A DNA stretch of 64,000 bases, from contig CAYQAS010000001.1 in the NCBI GenBank assembly GCA_964415525.1, positions 15,768 to 79,767 on the forward strand, in the 5' to 3' direction. This document shows, piece after piece, positions 1 through 7,747 of the stretch. This DNA is from CAZPUI01 sp964415525 (lineage in GTDB: Bacteria > Acidobacteriota > Holophagae > Holophagales > Holophagaceae). Both the position numbers and the translations under genes were made by a program. Numbering within the stretch: the stretch's first letter is position 1; each line of letters begins with the position of its first letter. Under the pieces are notes generated by a model. The model had not been told where the DNA came from and did not search any database. It worked only from the letters and a program-made list of their open reading frames with translations.

Positions 1-174
1 CCTACGCCGGAGCAAGCCGCCGAGATCGCCGCGTGGGAGGAGGGCTACCTTGCCCGCACCCAGCACCACGCCACCTGCCACTTCGTCCAAGCCTTCGGCC
101 CCACGCCCGACCATCCCCTGGTGAAGCTCCACGACCAGCGCACCGGCGCCCACAGCGACCGCAGGCTGGCCTGA
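1..174 (+). CDS. C-terminal fragment of an unidentified protein (5' cut by window edge)
   Basis: The first 57 codons of the window read open in frame 1 to a TGA at 172-174. The visible tail is hydrophilic, begins with Pro-Thr-Pro-Glu and contains two His-rich patches; I do not recognise the family. In many bacteria the gene just before rplS is trmD or another tRNA/RNA methyltransferase, so a role in that ribosome/tRNA-modification cluster is possible, but the tail does not match the TrmD C-terminus I know. The frame rests on continuity, coding-like codon use and its position 258 bases before rplS. It could also be an unrelated gene that simply precedes rplS. Confidence 0.55.
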   Translation, partial: PTPEQAAEIAAWEEGYLARTQHHATCHFVQAFGPTPDHPLVKLHDQRTGAHSDRRLA

Positions 175-327
175 CCTCAAGGCGCTTCCCACGGCAGTCA
201 ATGCCGAAGGTGATGACGCGTATGGCGAGCCAAGGCCTGGATTCGACCGAGGGTCGAACCTGGACGCGCAGCGGCTGGATGCGCCCAATGGCGTCGCCCC
301 CGATCGGCCCGCCGCCCCAGATTCCCC

Positions 328-355
328 TTGGTTTCAAGGGCCTTTCCGCTACACT
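328..355 (+). promoter_or_regulatory. candidate sigma70 promoter for rplS
   Basis: A TTGGTT -35-like hexamer (328-333) and a TACACT -10-like hexamer (350-355) are 16 bases apart, about 80 bases before the rplS start. This would let rplS be transcribed independently of the gene before it. The call is by eye only, and no operator or ribosomal-protein leader structure was recognised in the rest of the gap. Confidence 0.45.
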
Positions 356-432
356 GGGAGGCCCGCTTTCCGCGGGAACGCGTGTCATGTCCCCGGGCGA
401 TCCCGCTGGACCGCTGACCTCTAGGAGATTCC

Positions 433-798
433 ATGAGCAACCTCATCGATCAGCTCGAAGCAAGTCTGCTTCGCCACGACCTCCCCCGCATCACCCCCGG
501 CGACACCGTCAAGGTCCACGTCAAGGTGAAGGAAGGCGAGAAGGAGCGCATCCAGCTCTATCAGGGTGTCGTCATCGGCATCAAGGGCGGTGGCATGCGC
601 ACCAGCTTCACCGTCCGCAAGGTGTCCAACGGCATCGGCGTCGAGCGTATCTTCCCCCTGAACAGCCCCTCCATCGACAAGCTGGAAGTGATCCGTCACG
701 GCAAGGTGCGTCGCGCCAAGCTCTACTTCCTGCGGGAGAAGCTGGGCAAGGCCGGTCGCCTCAAGGAGCGCCGCCGCATCGACACCCCCGCGCAGTAA
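433..798 (+). CDS. rplS: 50S ribosomal protein L19
   Basis: This 121-residue protein matches the usual length and layout of bacterial L19, a large-subunit protein at the interface with 16S rRNA. It opens with a short N-terminal helix, followed by the 'GDTVKVHVKVKEG' strand, the 'QLYQGVVIGIKGGG' and 'TFTVRK'-type segment (here SFTVRKVS), 'GVERIFPLNSP' and a basic C-terminus 'RRAKLYFLREKLGKAGRLKE'. An AGGAGA ribosome-binding site lies 6 bases before the ATG. A candidate promoter lies upstream and a strong Rho-independent terminator follows, so it can be made as a single-gene unit. Nothing is unusual about it. Confidence 0.98.
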   Translation: MSNLIDQLEASLLRHDLPRITPGDTVKVHVKVKEGEKERIQLYQGVVIGIKGGGMRTSFTVRKVSNGIGVERIFPLNSPSIDKLEVIRHGKVRRAKLYFLREKLGKAGRLKERRRIDTPAQ

Positions 799-820
799 GC
801 CGGGACGCTGTCACTTCGTA

Positions 821-846
821 ACCGCCCGGAACCCCGGGCGGTTTTG
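821..846 (+). terminator. Rho-independent terminator after rplS
   Basis: A perfect 9-bp GC-rich stem (821-829 with 834-842) and a 4-base loop are followed by a short T run (TTTTGCT). It sits 23 bases past the rplS stop and before the next ribosome-binding site. Confidence 0.85.
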
Positions 847-876
847 CTGTACCTAAGGCCCTGAAAGGAACCCCGA

Positions 877-1410
877 ATGCGCCACTCCCTTCTCCTTCTT
901 TCCCTCGCCTCCTGCCTGAGCCTCGGTGCTCAGGAGTTCCATCCCGGCGTCCACGGAGGCCTGAACCTCCCCGTGGGGGACCTGGGCAATGCCCTGGACT
1001 CCCACCCGGGCTTCACCTTCGGCGGCCATGTCGGCATCTACTACGGCGGCGGCCATGAACTGCGCCCCCGGGCTGATTTCACCACCTACGACGGTGGCTG
1101 GGAGCCGGTGGGGAACGGCAAGTTCACCAAGAACAGCATCTCCGCCCTCAGCCTCGGCGCCGACTACCTCTACTACACCGAGCAGCGCCCCACCGGCTTC
1201 TACCTGGTGATGGGCCTCGCGAACCAGTGGTGGCACGTGAATCCCAAGGACGGCGCCAGCGAAAGCAACAGCAGCCTGAGCCTCACGGCGGGTGTGGGTT
1301 TCCGCCCCAACCGCATGTGGTCCTTCGAGGCCCGCTTTGCCACGGGCCAATTCCGCAGCGGAAACGGCCAGGCCACCCAGCTCCAGGGGGTCGCAAGCCT
1401 GCGACTCTGA
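877..1410 (+). CDS. small secreted outer-membrane beta-barrel-like protein
   Basis: This 177-residue protein has a cleavable signal peptide (Met-Arg-His then a Leu/Ser-rich core, cleavage near Leu-Gly-Ala-Gln at about residue 19). Alternating hydrophobic/polar strands rich in Gly, Tyr and Phe follow, ending in a terminal hydrophobic residue (Ser-Leu-Arg-Leu). This is the pattern of small 8-stranded OmpA/OmpW-like barrels. The start is set by a GAAAGGA site before the ATG. It shares layout with the gene at 1542-2147 (same signal style, same 'GG..DL' opening after the signal), so the two look like diverged paralogs. The substrate or role cannot be read from the sequence. Confidence 0.75.
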   Translation: MRHSLLLLSLASCLSLGAQEFHPGVHGGLNLPVGDLGNALDSHPGFTFGGHVGIYYGGGHELRPRADFTTYDGGWEPVGNGKFTKNSISALSLGADYLYYTEQRPTGFYLVMGLANQWWHVNPKDGASESNSSLSLTAGVGFRPNRMWSFEARFATGQFRSGNGQATQLQGVASLRL

Positions 1411-1541
1411 CCCTTTTCAAACGCCTTCGCGCCGCTCGGGTAACATCGGGCGGCGATTTTATTGGGGTCCCTTCCATCCTGCCTGACCTAAACCCAGCCC
1501 TGGCGGGGGCGTAACGACGTTCATCCCCTTTCGGAGGTTCG

Positions 1542-2147
1542 ATGTCCGCTTTCCGCCCCTTCCTCGCCCTGGCCGCCTTGGTCCTTGTGTCCGCTCCCGC
1601 GGCCCGCGCCCAGGACTTCCGCTACGGCCTGACGCTTGGCACCCAGCTCCCCACAGCCGACCTCAAGGACTTCAACGACCGGCCCACCTTCCATGTGGGC
1701 GGCTTCGCGGACGTCAAGTTGAGCCACGGTTTCACGCTCCGCCCTCGGGTGGATGCCATCTTCGCGGAGATGGAGAAGACAAGCTGGGAGTACTGGACCG
1801 ACGCCTCCAATAAGCCCCAGAGCGCCGAGTTCAAGCGGAACGTCTACGGCCTCGGCGCCGGTGTGGACGTGCTCTACGCCCTGCCCGTGAGCCTCAAGGG
1901 CCTCTACGCCACCGCCGGCATCGGAGTGCAGAGCCTCAAGACCGAGGCCCTCTACGGCGGTCTCAAGAACACCGAAACCGCCACCAAGCCGACCTTCTCC
2001 ATCGGTGCGGGCTACGAGGTGAACAAAAACTGGAGCGTGAGCGCCAAATACGTCGCCTCCAAGTTCAAGGTCAACGTCCCCTACAAGACCTATTCGGAAG
2101 ATCCCACCGCAGGTGGCTTCCAGATGAGCGTGCACTACACGTTCTAG
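1542..2147 (+). CDS. small secreted outer-membrane beta-barrel-like protein
   Basis: This 201-residue protein has a signal peptide ending near Ala-Arg-Ala-Gln (residue 24). Amphipathic strands follow: 'FRYGLTLGTQLPTADLKDF', a Gly-rich central part with 'GLGAGVDVLYALP', a GAGY strand and a C-terminal 'MSVHYTF', whose last Phe is the classic signal for BAM-dependent insertion. It therefore looks like an integral outer-membrane barrel. It begins after a GGAGG site and is followed by a terminator. It is a probable paralog of the preceding gene, 131 bases upstream. Function beyond membrane localisation is unknown. Confidence 0.8.
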   Translation: MSAFRPFLALAALVLVSAPAARAQDFRYGLTLGTQLPTADLKDFNDRPTFHVGGFADVKLSHGFTLRPRVDAIFAEMEKTSWEYWTDASNKPQSAEFKRNVYGLGAGVDVLYALPVSLKGLYATAGIGVQSLKTEALYGGLKNTETATKPTFSIGAGYEVNKNWSVSAKYVASKFKVNVPYKTYSEDPTAGGFQMSVHYTF

Positions 2148-2173
2148 ACGCGATCGCCGCATCCTTCGCGTCG

Positions 2174-2199
2174 AACCGGGGCTCAGGCCCCGGTTTTTC
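2174..2199 (+). terminator. Rho-independent terminator after the second barrel gene
   Basis: An 8-bp stem ACCGGGGC/GCCCCGGT (2175-2182 with 2187-2194) and a 4-base loop are followed by TTTTTC. It lies 27 bases after the stop codon. Confidence 0.85.
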
Positions 2200-2275
2200 A
2201 TGTACCGGACCCATGGAGAGAGTTCCCACCTTGTTCAGTGTCGCGCCTTCCCAGGCGCCATTCTGCCCGCAACGG

Positions 2276-2305
2276 TTGCCCCCACCTTACTTTGCAAGGC
2301 ATACT
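2276..2305 (+). promoter_or_regulatory. candidate sigma70 promoter for the adenylate-kinase-family gene
   Basis: TTGCCC (2276-2281) and CATACT (2300-2305) are 18 bases apart, 43 bases before the ATG of the next gene. The call is by eye, and spacing and position are its only support. Confidence 0.35.
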
Positions 2306-2348
2306 GCCCGATTCCAGGAATGCCTTTTGCCTGCTGGAGTCCACTGCC

Positions 2349-2963
2349 ATGCCCCATCGCTACAAGACCGTCCTCCTCCTCGGCGCTCCCGGTTCGGGAA
2401 AGGGCACCCAGGGCAAGATCATCAGCCGGGTGCCCGGATTCTTCCATCTGGCCGTGGGCGACATCTTCCGCACCCTGGACATGACGAGTGAGCTCGGCCA
2501 GCAGTTCCTGAGCTATTCGACCCGGGGCGAACTGGTGCCCGATGCGCTCACCCTTGAGATGTGGCGCCAGAACATCCACGCCCAGACGGTGCTCAGCCTC
2601 TACAAGCCGAAGGAGGATCTGCTGGTGCTGGACGGCCTCCCGCGCAACCTGGCCCAGGCCAAGGCGCTGGAAAGCTATGTCAATGTCCTCAAGGTCATCC
2701 ACCTCGCCTGCGAGGATGAGGAAGCGATGGTGCACCGCATGCGCCGACGCGCCCTCCGGGAGAACCGGATGGACGATGCCGACGAGAAGGTCATCCGGCG
2801 CCGCTTCGAGGTCTATCGGCGGGAGACCCAGCCCGTCCTCAACTTCTACCCCGAGTCGATGATCACCTCCGTGGACGCATTGGGCTCACCCGCCTCGGTG
2901 CTCCAGCAGGTGCTCCAGGTGTTGGTCCCAGTCCAGGACGCCATTTTCCACAACCCGCTGTAG
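2349..2963 (+). CDS. adk: adenylate kinase family nucleoside monophosphate kinase
   Basis: Predicted to transfer phosphate from ATP to a nucleoside monophosphate, most likely AMP, in the cytoplasm. The 204-residue protein has the P-loop 'GAPGSGKGTQ' near residue 12, an NMP-binding segment, the 'VLDGLPRNLAQA' strand (the family DGFPR motif with Leu) and the LID-side 'RRR....NRMDD' motif. The LID is the short type without zinc-binding cysteines. An open frame extends upstream to 2238, but that part has no homology-like features; the ATG at 2349 puts the P-loop at the usual distance from the N-terminus. The Leu in DGLPR and the divergent N-terminal half leave open UMP/CMP-type specificity, and the gene may be a second adk copy outside the ribosomal operon. 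Confidence 0.85.
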   Translation: MPHRYKTVLLLGAPGSGKGTQGKIISRVPGFFHLAVGDIFRTLDMTSELGQQFLSYSTRGELVPDALTLEMWRQNIHAQTVLSLYKPKEDLLVLDGLPRNLAQAKALESYVNVLKVIHLACEDEEAMVHRMRRRALRENRMDDADEKVIRRRFEVYRRETQPVLNFYPESMITSVDALGSPASVLQQVLQVLVPVQDAIFHNPL

Positions 2964-2983
2964 GCCCCTCGAGAGATATGCAA

Positions 2984-3008
2984 AAGCGCCGCCCCTGGGG
3001 CGGCGCTT
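2984..3008. terminator. terminator-like GC-rich hairpin after the adk-type gene
   Basis: A near-perfect palindrome (AAGCGCCGCC .. GGCGGCGCTT) lies 21 bases past the stop. It lacks a T tract on the + strand but is flanked by AAAA on the left, so the better uridine run would be on the - strand, where no gene ends here. It probably still ends + transcription, possibly aided by Rho. Confidence 0.5.
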
Positions 3009-3206
3009 GCCGTTGTCGATGGGCTTGCTCGTACGAGTGACGCAGGAAAGCCTCTCCCCGATCCCGAAGGAGAGCCGGGGGCGGCATCCAAGCGCAGGGC
3101 CGCGGCCATGGTGCCCGGATTCAGGCCAAGAGGGTTCGGTCACTTGTTGGAAGAACTTGAACCTTTCCTGATGCATCCTCATGTCAAGCATGTCCCTGGA
3201 GGCCCC

Positions 3207-3650
3207 ATGTTCCGCCCCGCCCTGCTCACCGTCGCCTGCACCACGGTGCTCTTCGCCCAGGGCAGCCGCTCGCCCACAACCAAGCTCCAGCGTGGCTTCA
3301 CGAGCCTGTCCAACGGCACCTGGGAGCAGGCCCTGCGAGAGTGGAACGAGGATGGCACGCTGTCCCCAACCCGCTGTGATGACCTCCGCGCTCGGCTGGG
3401 CAAGCTGGGGCATGAACCCAAGAGCCTCGGGGATTTCACGGCCTTTCATCCGCCCCTGGTCCAGAACCTCTGGCAGCGGCACTGGGTACTGGCGACCTTC
3501 GACACCGGCGCGGCGTTCTTCTGCTTCGATTTCCAGTCACACAAGGGGGAATGGCGCCTCTTCAGGCTCGAGGTCTCCGGAAACCCCCAAGAGCTGCTCC
3601 CCAACCTTGACGAGAAGAGCCTTCCCGTGCGCGTGGTGGACGGGCGTTAG
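3207..3650 (+). CDS. secreted protein of unknown function
   Basis: A 147-residue protein. The ATG at 3207, preceded by CTGGAGG, gives a typical signal peptide (Met-Phe-Arg, hydrophobic core, cleavage near Leu-Phe-Ala-Gln); the longer in-frame extension to 3108 would bury this signal and is not used. The mature part contains a TPR-like amphipathic stretch ('SLSNGTWEQALREWNEDG'), then 'TAFHPPLVQNLW' and a Phe/Tyr-rich beta stretch. I do not recognise a family. It stands alone between the adk-type gene and the convergent ubiD gene. Confidence 0.6.
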   Translation: MFRPALLTVACTTVLFAQGSRSPTTKLQRGFTSLSNGTWEQALREWNEDGTLSPTRCDDLRARLGKLGHEPKSLGDFTAFHPPLVQNLWQRHWVLATFDTGAAFFCFDFQSHKGEWRLFRLEVSGNPQELLPNLDEKSLPVRVVDGR

Positions 3651-3682
3651 GCTGTCGGATCCAAACGGAGCCTGCCGCAGAC

Positions 3683-5149
3683 TCAGAGCCCGTATTCCTT
3701 CCAGCGGCTCGACACTCGCGCCAGCACCTCCTCCGGGAAGGCCAGATCCCGCGGCCACTCGCGCTTGTAGTCATCGAAGGGCTTGTTCTTGCGGGTGGCG
3801 TCGATGCCCACCTTGCTGCCGAAGGCGAAGCGGTCGGAGGCGTGGTCCAGTACATCCAGGGGCCCGTCCGTGAAGAGCATGTCCCGGCGCGGATCGACAT
3901 TCGAGGTCAGGCGGAAGAGGACTTCCTGAAGGTCGTGGGGATCGATGTCCTCGTCCACGATGACGATGCCCTTGGTGAACATGATCTGGCCCGTGCCCCA
4001 GATGGCGTTCATCACCTTCTGGGGGTGGCCGGGGTATTCCTTGCGCATGCTGAGGATGACGAGGTTGTGGAAGGCGCCCGCGGCGGGCAGGTGCATGTCC
4101 CGGATCTCTGGCAGCACGAGGCGCAGGAGCGGCAGGAAGATGCGCTCCGTGGCGAGGCCGAGGTACTCGTCTTCCTGGGGAGGACGCCCCACCAGCGTGG
4201 CGTTGAAGACGGGGTTTTTGCGGTGGGTGATGGCCTCCACATGGAGCACGGGGTAGTCATCCGCCAGGGAGTAGTAGCCCGTGTGATCGCCGAAGGGGCC
4301 CTCCCGGCGCAGCTCCGCGGGATCCACCCAGCCCTCGATCACGAGTTCGGAATCCGCGGGCACTTCCAGATCGTTCGAGACACACTTCACCATCTCCACG
4401 CCTTCCCCACGCAGGAAGCCCGTGAACATGACCTCGCTGAGCATGGGCGGCAGGGGGGCCGTGGCGGCATAGAGCAGCGCGGGATCGCCGCCAAAGGCGA
4501 CCGCCACGGGCATGCGCTCGCCGTTCGCGTAGCCGTGGCGGGCCCGCGCGCCATCGTGGTGGAGCTGGGTGTGGAAGCCGAGGGTGCGGTCGTCATAGAC
4601 CTGCAGGCGGTAGAGCCCCATGTTGCGACGACCGTCCTTGTAGCGGACGTGGCTCATGCCCATGGTGATGAAGGGGCCGCCGTCCTCGGGCCAGGTGGTG
4701 ATCACCGGCAGCTCCGTGAGCCTCACCTGATCGCCCGTCCGCACGACCTCCTGACAGGCGCCCTTGCGCACGGTCTTGGGCATCCAGGCGCTGATCTCCG
4801 CGAGCATGGGCAGCTTCGCCAGTTTATCGAGGAAGGAGCCGCCGGGCTTCGGCACCGCCTCCGCCACCAGCTTCTCGATTCGGTCGCCGATGGCGTCCAG
4901 GCCGCGGGCCTCGCGATCCACCCCCAGCGCCATCTGCATGCGCTTCAGGCTGCCGTAGACGTTCATCGCCACCGGCATGCCGCCGCCCTTCGGCCTTTCG
5001 AACAGCAGCGCCGGACCGCCGCCCCGCAGCTTGGAGATGCGGTCCACGATGGCGGCCATCTCCAGGCAGGGATCCACCTCCGCCGTGATGCGCTTCAGCT
5101 CCCCGACCTGTTCGAGCTGCTTGAGGAAGGTCTGAAAGTCACGGCCCAT
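3683..5149 (-). CDS. ubiD: UbiD family prenylated-FMN-dependent decarboxylase
   Basis: UbiD enzymes decarboxylate aromatic or unsaturated acids using prenylated FMN; in respiratory-quinone synthesis the substrate is a polyprenyl-hydroxybenzoate or a futalosine-pathway naphthoate. The 488-residue length fits the family (E. coli UbiD 497). Family motifs include an Arg-Arg-Asn-Met-Gly-Leu-Tyr-Arg segment near residue 175 (cofactor/Mn site), 'HTQLHHDGARARH', 'SNDLEVPADSE' near 258 and 'REGPFGDHTGYYS' near 282, so the catalytic Glu-Arg-Glu set appears intact. Of two nearby ATGs I chose 5149, because CGGAG lies 7 bases before it. No ubiX flavin prenyltransferase is visible nearby. Which quinone pathway it serves cannot be decided here. 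Confidence 0.93.
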   Translation of the reverse strand: MGRDFQTFLKQLEQVGELKRITAEVDPCLEMAAIVDRISKLRGGGPALLFERPKGGGMPVAMNVYGSLKRMQMALGVDREARGLDAIGDRIEKLVAEAVPKPGGSFLDKLAKLPMLAEISAWMPKTVRKGACQEVVRTGDQVRLTELPVITTWPEDGGPFITMGMSHVRYKDGRRNMGLYRLQVYDDRTLGFHTQLHHDGARARHGYANGERMPVAVAFGGDPALLYAATAPLPPMLSEVMFTGFLRGEGVEMVKCVSNDLEVPADSELVIEGWVDPAELRREGPFGDHTGYYSLADDYPVLHVEAITHRKNPVFNATLVGRPPQEDEYLGLATERIFLPLLRLVLPEIRDMHLPAAGAFHNLVILSMRKEYPGHPQKVMNAIWGTGQIMFTKGIVIVDEDIDPHDLQEVLFRLTSNVDPRRDMLFTDGPLDVLDHASDRFAFGSKVGIDATRKNKPFDDYKREWPRDLAFPEEVLARVSSRWKEYGL

Positions 5150-5202
5150 GGTCATCTCCGAGGGGCAATGATCCCACGGCGCGTGATCGCCGCCGCGTCT
5201 GT

Positions 5203-5349
5203 CCTGAACGAGGGGGACCGCCCGGCTGCTTCGCACCCTCTGCGTCCCCCTCGCGCACCCCACTCAGCGATCGGGCCAAGCCCGCTCACTGCGTCCTCCC
5301 TGAACGAGGCGGACCGCCCGGTTGCTTCGCACCCTCTGTGGCCCTCGCG
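5203..5349. repeat. two direct copies of a ~50-base intergenic repeat
   Basis: Copy 1 starts at 5203 and copy 2 at 5299, 96 bases apart. Both run CCTGAACGAG, then a GGACCGCCCGG core, then GCTTCGCACCCTCTG, with only a few mismatches. The second copy abuts the stop codon of the hybrid kinase. A related GGGGGACCGCC..GCTCGC stretch occurs near 59133. Each copy can fold on itself through its GGGGGAC/GTCCCCC-like ends. This looks like a dispersed intergenic repeat family rather than a promoter. Confidence 0.6.
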
Positions 5350-7560
5350 TCAGCCGATGACGTCGGCCAAGGTCTCTTTCAGTTTCTGCCGGGTGAAGGG
5401 TTTGCTCAGAAAGGCCTGGGGATGCTCCGCGTGTTCACCCGCCATGGCCTGACTGCGGTCGTAGCCGCTGACCAGGATCACGGGGACGTCGGGATCGAGC
5501 CGTCTCAGGGCCTCCAGGGTTTCCCAGCCATCCATGCCGGGCATGGTGAGGTCCGTGATCAGGCACCGGATCTCCCCCCCTCGCTGGCGGAAGTGCTCCA
5601 AGGCGATCTCGCCGCCCCCTGCCATCAGCACGTCGAAGCCCAGGGACTCCACCAGCGCCCCCATGGCCGTGAGCAAGGCAGGGTCATCATCGACCAGGAG
5701 GATCGTTCGCCGTTCCGAACGGGCGGCCTCACGGATGACGACCTCGGGAACCTCAACCACCGCATCAAGGCAGATCGGTAGGTGGATCCTGAAGCAGCTC
5801 CCCCGGCCCGGTTCACTCTCCACCGAGACAGCCCCGCCATGGGACTGCACGATGCCGAGCACGACGGAGAGACCGAGTCCCCGGCCCGTGAACTTGGTGG
5901 ACCAGAAGGGATCGAACAGCTTCTCGACATCCGCCTCCTGGATACCGCTCCCGGAGTCCCGGACTTCGATCTGGACATACTCGACCTCGGCAGGCTGCCA
6001 GCGGAGAGGGAAGCGGTGCCGAATGGGCAGCGCGGAAGCAGGCCCAGTGCTCAGACAAAGGCGGACCGGGGCTGCCTTCCCCGTGGAGGCCTCCGCGGCG
6101 TTCAGCACCAGGTTTTGGAGGGCCTGTTCGAGCTGGTCCGCATCGGCGCGCAGCGTGGGACCAGGCCGGCCGCATGGGAGTTCCAATTCCAGGGCGCTCT
6201 CCAGGGATTCCTGCAGGGAGGGCAGCAGGTTCTCGCAAAGGGTGACGATGCGCAGGGGCATAAACGCCCCCGTGCGCTGCCCCAGGTAGGCCAGCATCAG
6301 ATGGCTAATTTCCGACGCCCGTTCGGTCGCCTTGTGGGCCCGCTGGAGCCAGGGCGTGCCGGCCGCCTCGGGGTGCCGCGAGGCCATCATCTCCAGGTTG
6401 CCCATCACCACCTGCAGCTGGTTGTTGAAGTGATGCGCAATGGCCCCCGCCATCCGGGCAAGGCTCTCGGACTTCTCGAGCTGGCGGTTCCGGGCCTCCA
6501 ACTCGGCCCGCTCGGCCTCCATCCGCTTGCGCCCGCTGATGTCCCGGACCATGAAAACGAGTCGCTGCGGCGTCCCTTGAGGCCCCGGGATGATGCCGCT
6601 GTTCACCTCGATGTCGAAGACGCTCCCGTCCTTGCGCCGGCCCCGGTACTCCCGTGTGCCGTGCTGCTCCCCCTGGAACATCTGCTGGATACGCGCCCGG
6701 GCCCGATCCACGTCCTCAGGCGCGACACACTCCAGGATGCCCAACCCCAACTCCTCTCCGGGACGGTAGCCAAACACGGCATGGGCCACGGGGGAGACCA
6801 TCAGGATGCGCCCCTCCAGATCCGTGATCGTGATGTCGTCGGGCGAGGCGTTGAGGATGGAGCGATAGGTCTCCTCGCTCTCTCGAAGCAGCTCCTTATC
6901 CTCGAGCAGGCCCGCACTCAGCCGCTGGTTGTTCATGAGAATGAACCCCAGGGTCCAGAGGGACGAGGTGGCGAGAGGGACGAGGTAGGCCAGCACCTGG
7001 ATGGGCGTCTGCTGTTCCACGGATGTGATGGCGGGCTGCAGGACAGCGGCCAGGGCCCGCACCACGCTGAAGGCCCCGTAGAACAGGAAGGCCGAGGCGG
7101 TGAGCAGGATGGAGGCCCGCAGGGCGGAATTGCGGCGAGAGAGCAGATCAAAGGCCGTGCACAGTGAGACAAGACCCATGGCAGCCGTGAAGGCCAAGGC
7201 CCGTCCTGAAACGCTCGGGGTGATGAAGATGCCGTGGTAGTAGAGGAGGAGGAAGAGCGCATAGGCCAGGAGGTAGAGGCGCCAGGTCCGGGGCTTGCCG
7301 AGGAAATCCTGGATGGCAAAGCTCAGCAGGATCTGCCCCGCCACCGCCATCGGCGTGGCGAGCAGGACCAGGGGCAGGAGCCGTTCGACCTTGTAGAAGG
7401 GCCAGAGGATCGTCCCCAGGGTGATCAGGATGCAGCCCAGCAGCCAGGGCCCCATCCCCCGCTCCTCCCGGTTGAAGCGGAACTGGATGGTGATCGCCAG
7501 GAGTTGGATCGCGAGGATGAGCCCGAGGACGAAAGCGAGCGTGCGGAGGTCGAGGAACAT
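5350..7560 (-). CDS. hybrid sensor histidine kinase: 7TM sensor, PAS, kinase core, receiver
   Basis: A 736-residue membrane sensor kinase. Residues 1-210 hold about seven hydrophobic segments (7TM-type sensor). A PAS domain spans about 225-345 ('RSILNASPDDITITDLEG'), followed by a short coiled coil. The dimerisation/phospho-acceptor motif 'AIAHHFNNQLQ' has its acceptor His near 376. The ATPase has N (NLVLNAAEAS), G1 (DSGSGI) and G2 (GRGLGLSVV) boxes, and a C-terminal receiver carries the phospho-Asp near 670 (LITDLTMPGMDG) and Lys near 720. The start at 7560 puts the first TM at the N-terminus; the in-frame upstream extension looks non-coding. With an internal receiver it probably passes phosphate onward to an unlinked partner. 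The sensed signal is unknown. Confidence 0.92.
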   Translation of the reverse strand: MFLDLRTLAFVLGLILAIQLLAITIQFRFNREERGMGPWLLGCILITLGTILWPFYKVERLLPLVLLATPMAVAGQILLSFAIQDFLGKPRTWRLYLLAYALFLLLYYHGIFITPSVSGRALAFTAAMGLVSLCTAFDLLSRRNSALRASILLTASAFLFYGAFSVVRALAAVLQPAITSVEQQTPIQVLAYLVPLATSSLWTLGFILMNNQRLSAGLLEDKELLRESEETYRSILNASPDDITITDLEGRILMVSPVAHAVFGYRPGEELGLGILECVAPEDVDRARARIQQMFQGEQHGTREYRGRRKDGSVFDIEVNSGIIPGPQGTPQRLVFMVRDISGRKRMEAERAELEARNRQLEKSESLARMAGAIAHHFNNQLQVVMGNLEMMASRHPEAAGTPWLQRAHKATERASEISHLMLAYLGQRTGAFMPLRIVTLCENLLPSLQESLESALELELPCGRPGPTLRADADQLEQALQNLVLNAAEASTGKAAPVRLCLSTGPASALPIRHRFPLRWQPAEVEYVQIEVRDSGSGIQEADVEKLFDPFWSTKFTGRGLGLSVVLGIVQSHGGAVSVESEPGRGSCFRIHLPICLDAVVEVPEVVIREAARSERRTILLVDDDPALLTAMGALVESLGFDVLMAGGGEIALEHFRQRGGEIRCLITDLTMPGMDGWETLEALRRLDPDVPVILVSGYDRSQAMAGEHAEHPQAFLSKPFTRQKLKETLADVIG

Positions 7561-7747
7561 GGGGAGCCTTGGACGGGGTCCATGGAAGGATCGAAGACCA
7601 TGGGCCTGCAGGACGGAAGCGCCTGAAAGAAGACTTATCGCCCCGAAGATCTCAACGGTTGAGACACAAGGCACAGCAAGGCCTGTTCAAAGCGGCCGGG
7701 CGGGTGCATAAGGGAGGAAACCCTTCATTCCAGACCCGGAGGCTCCC

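Noticed and set aside
247..258. GGGTCGAACCT resembling a tRNA T-loop
   Set aside because: No acceptor stem, anticodon arm or D-arm can be placed around it.
2238..2348. N-terminal extension of the adenylate-kinase-family protein
   Set aside because: It would put 37 unrelated residues before the P-loop and overlaps the candidate promoter.
3842..5452. A 536-codon open frame on the + strand across ubiD
   Set aside because: It is antisense to a gene with clear UbiD motifs, has His/Arg-rich shadow composition and no ribosome-binding site.
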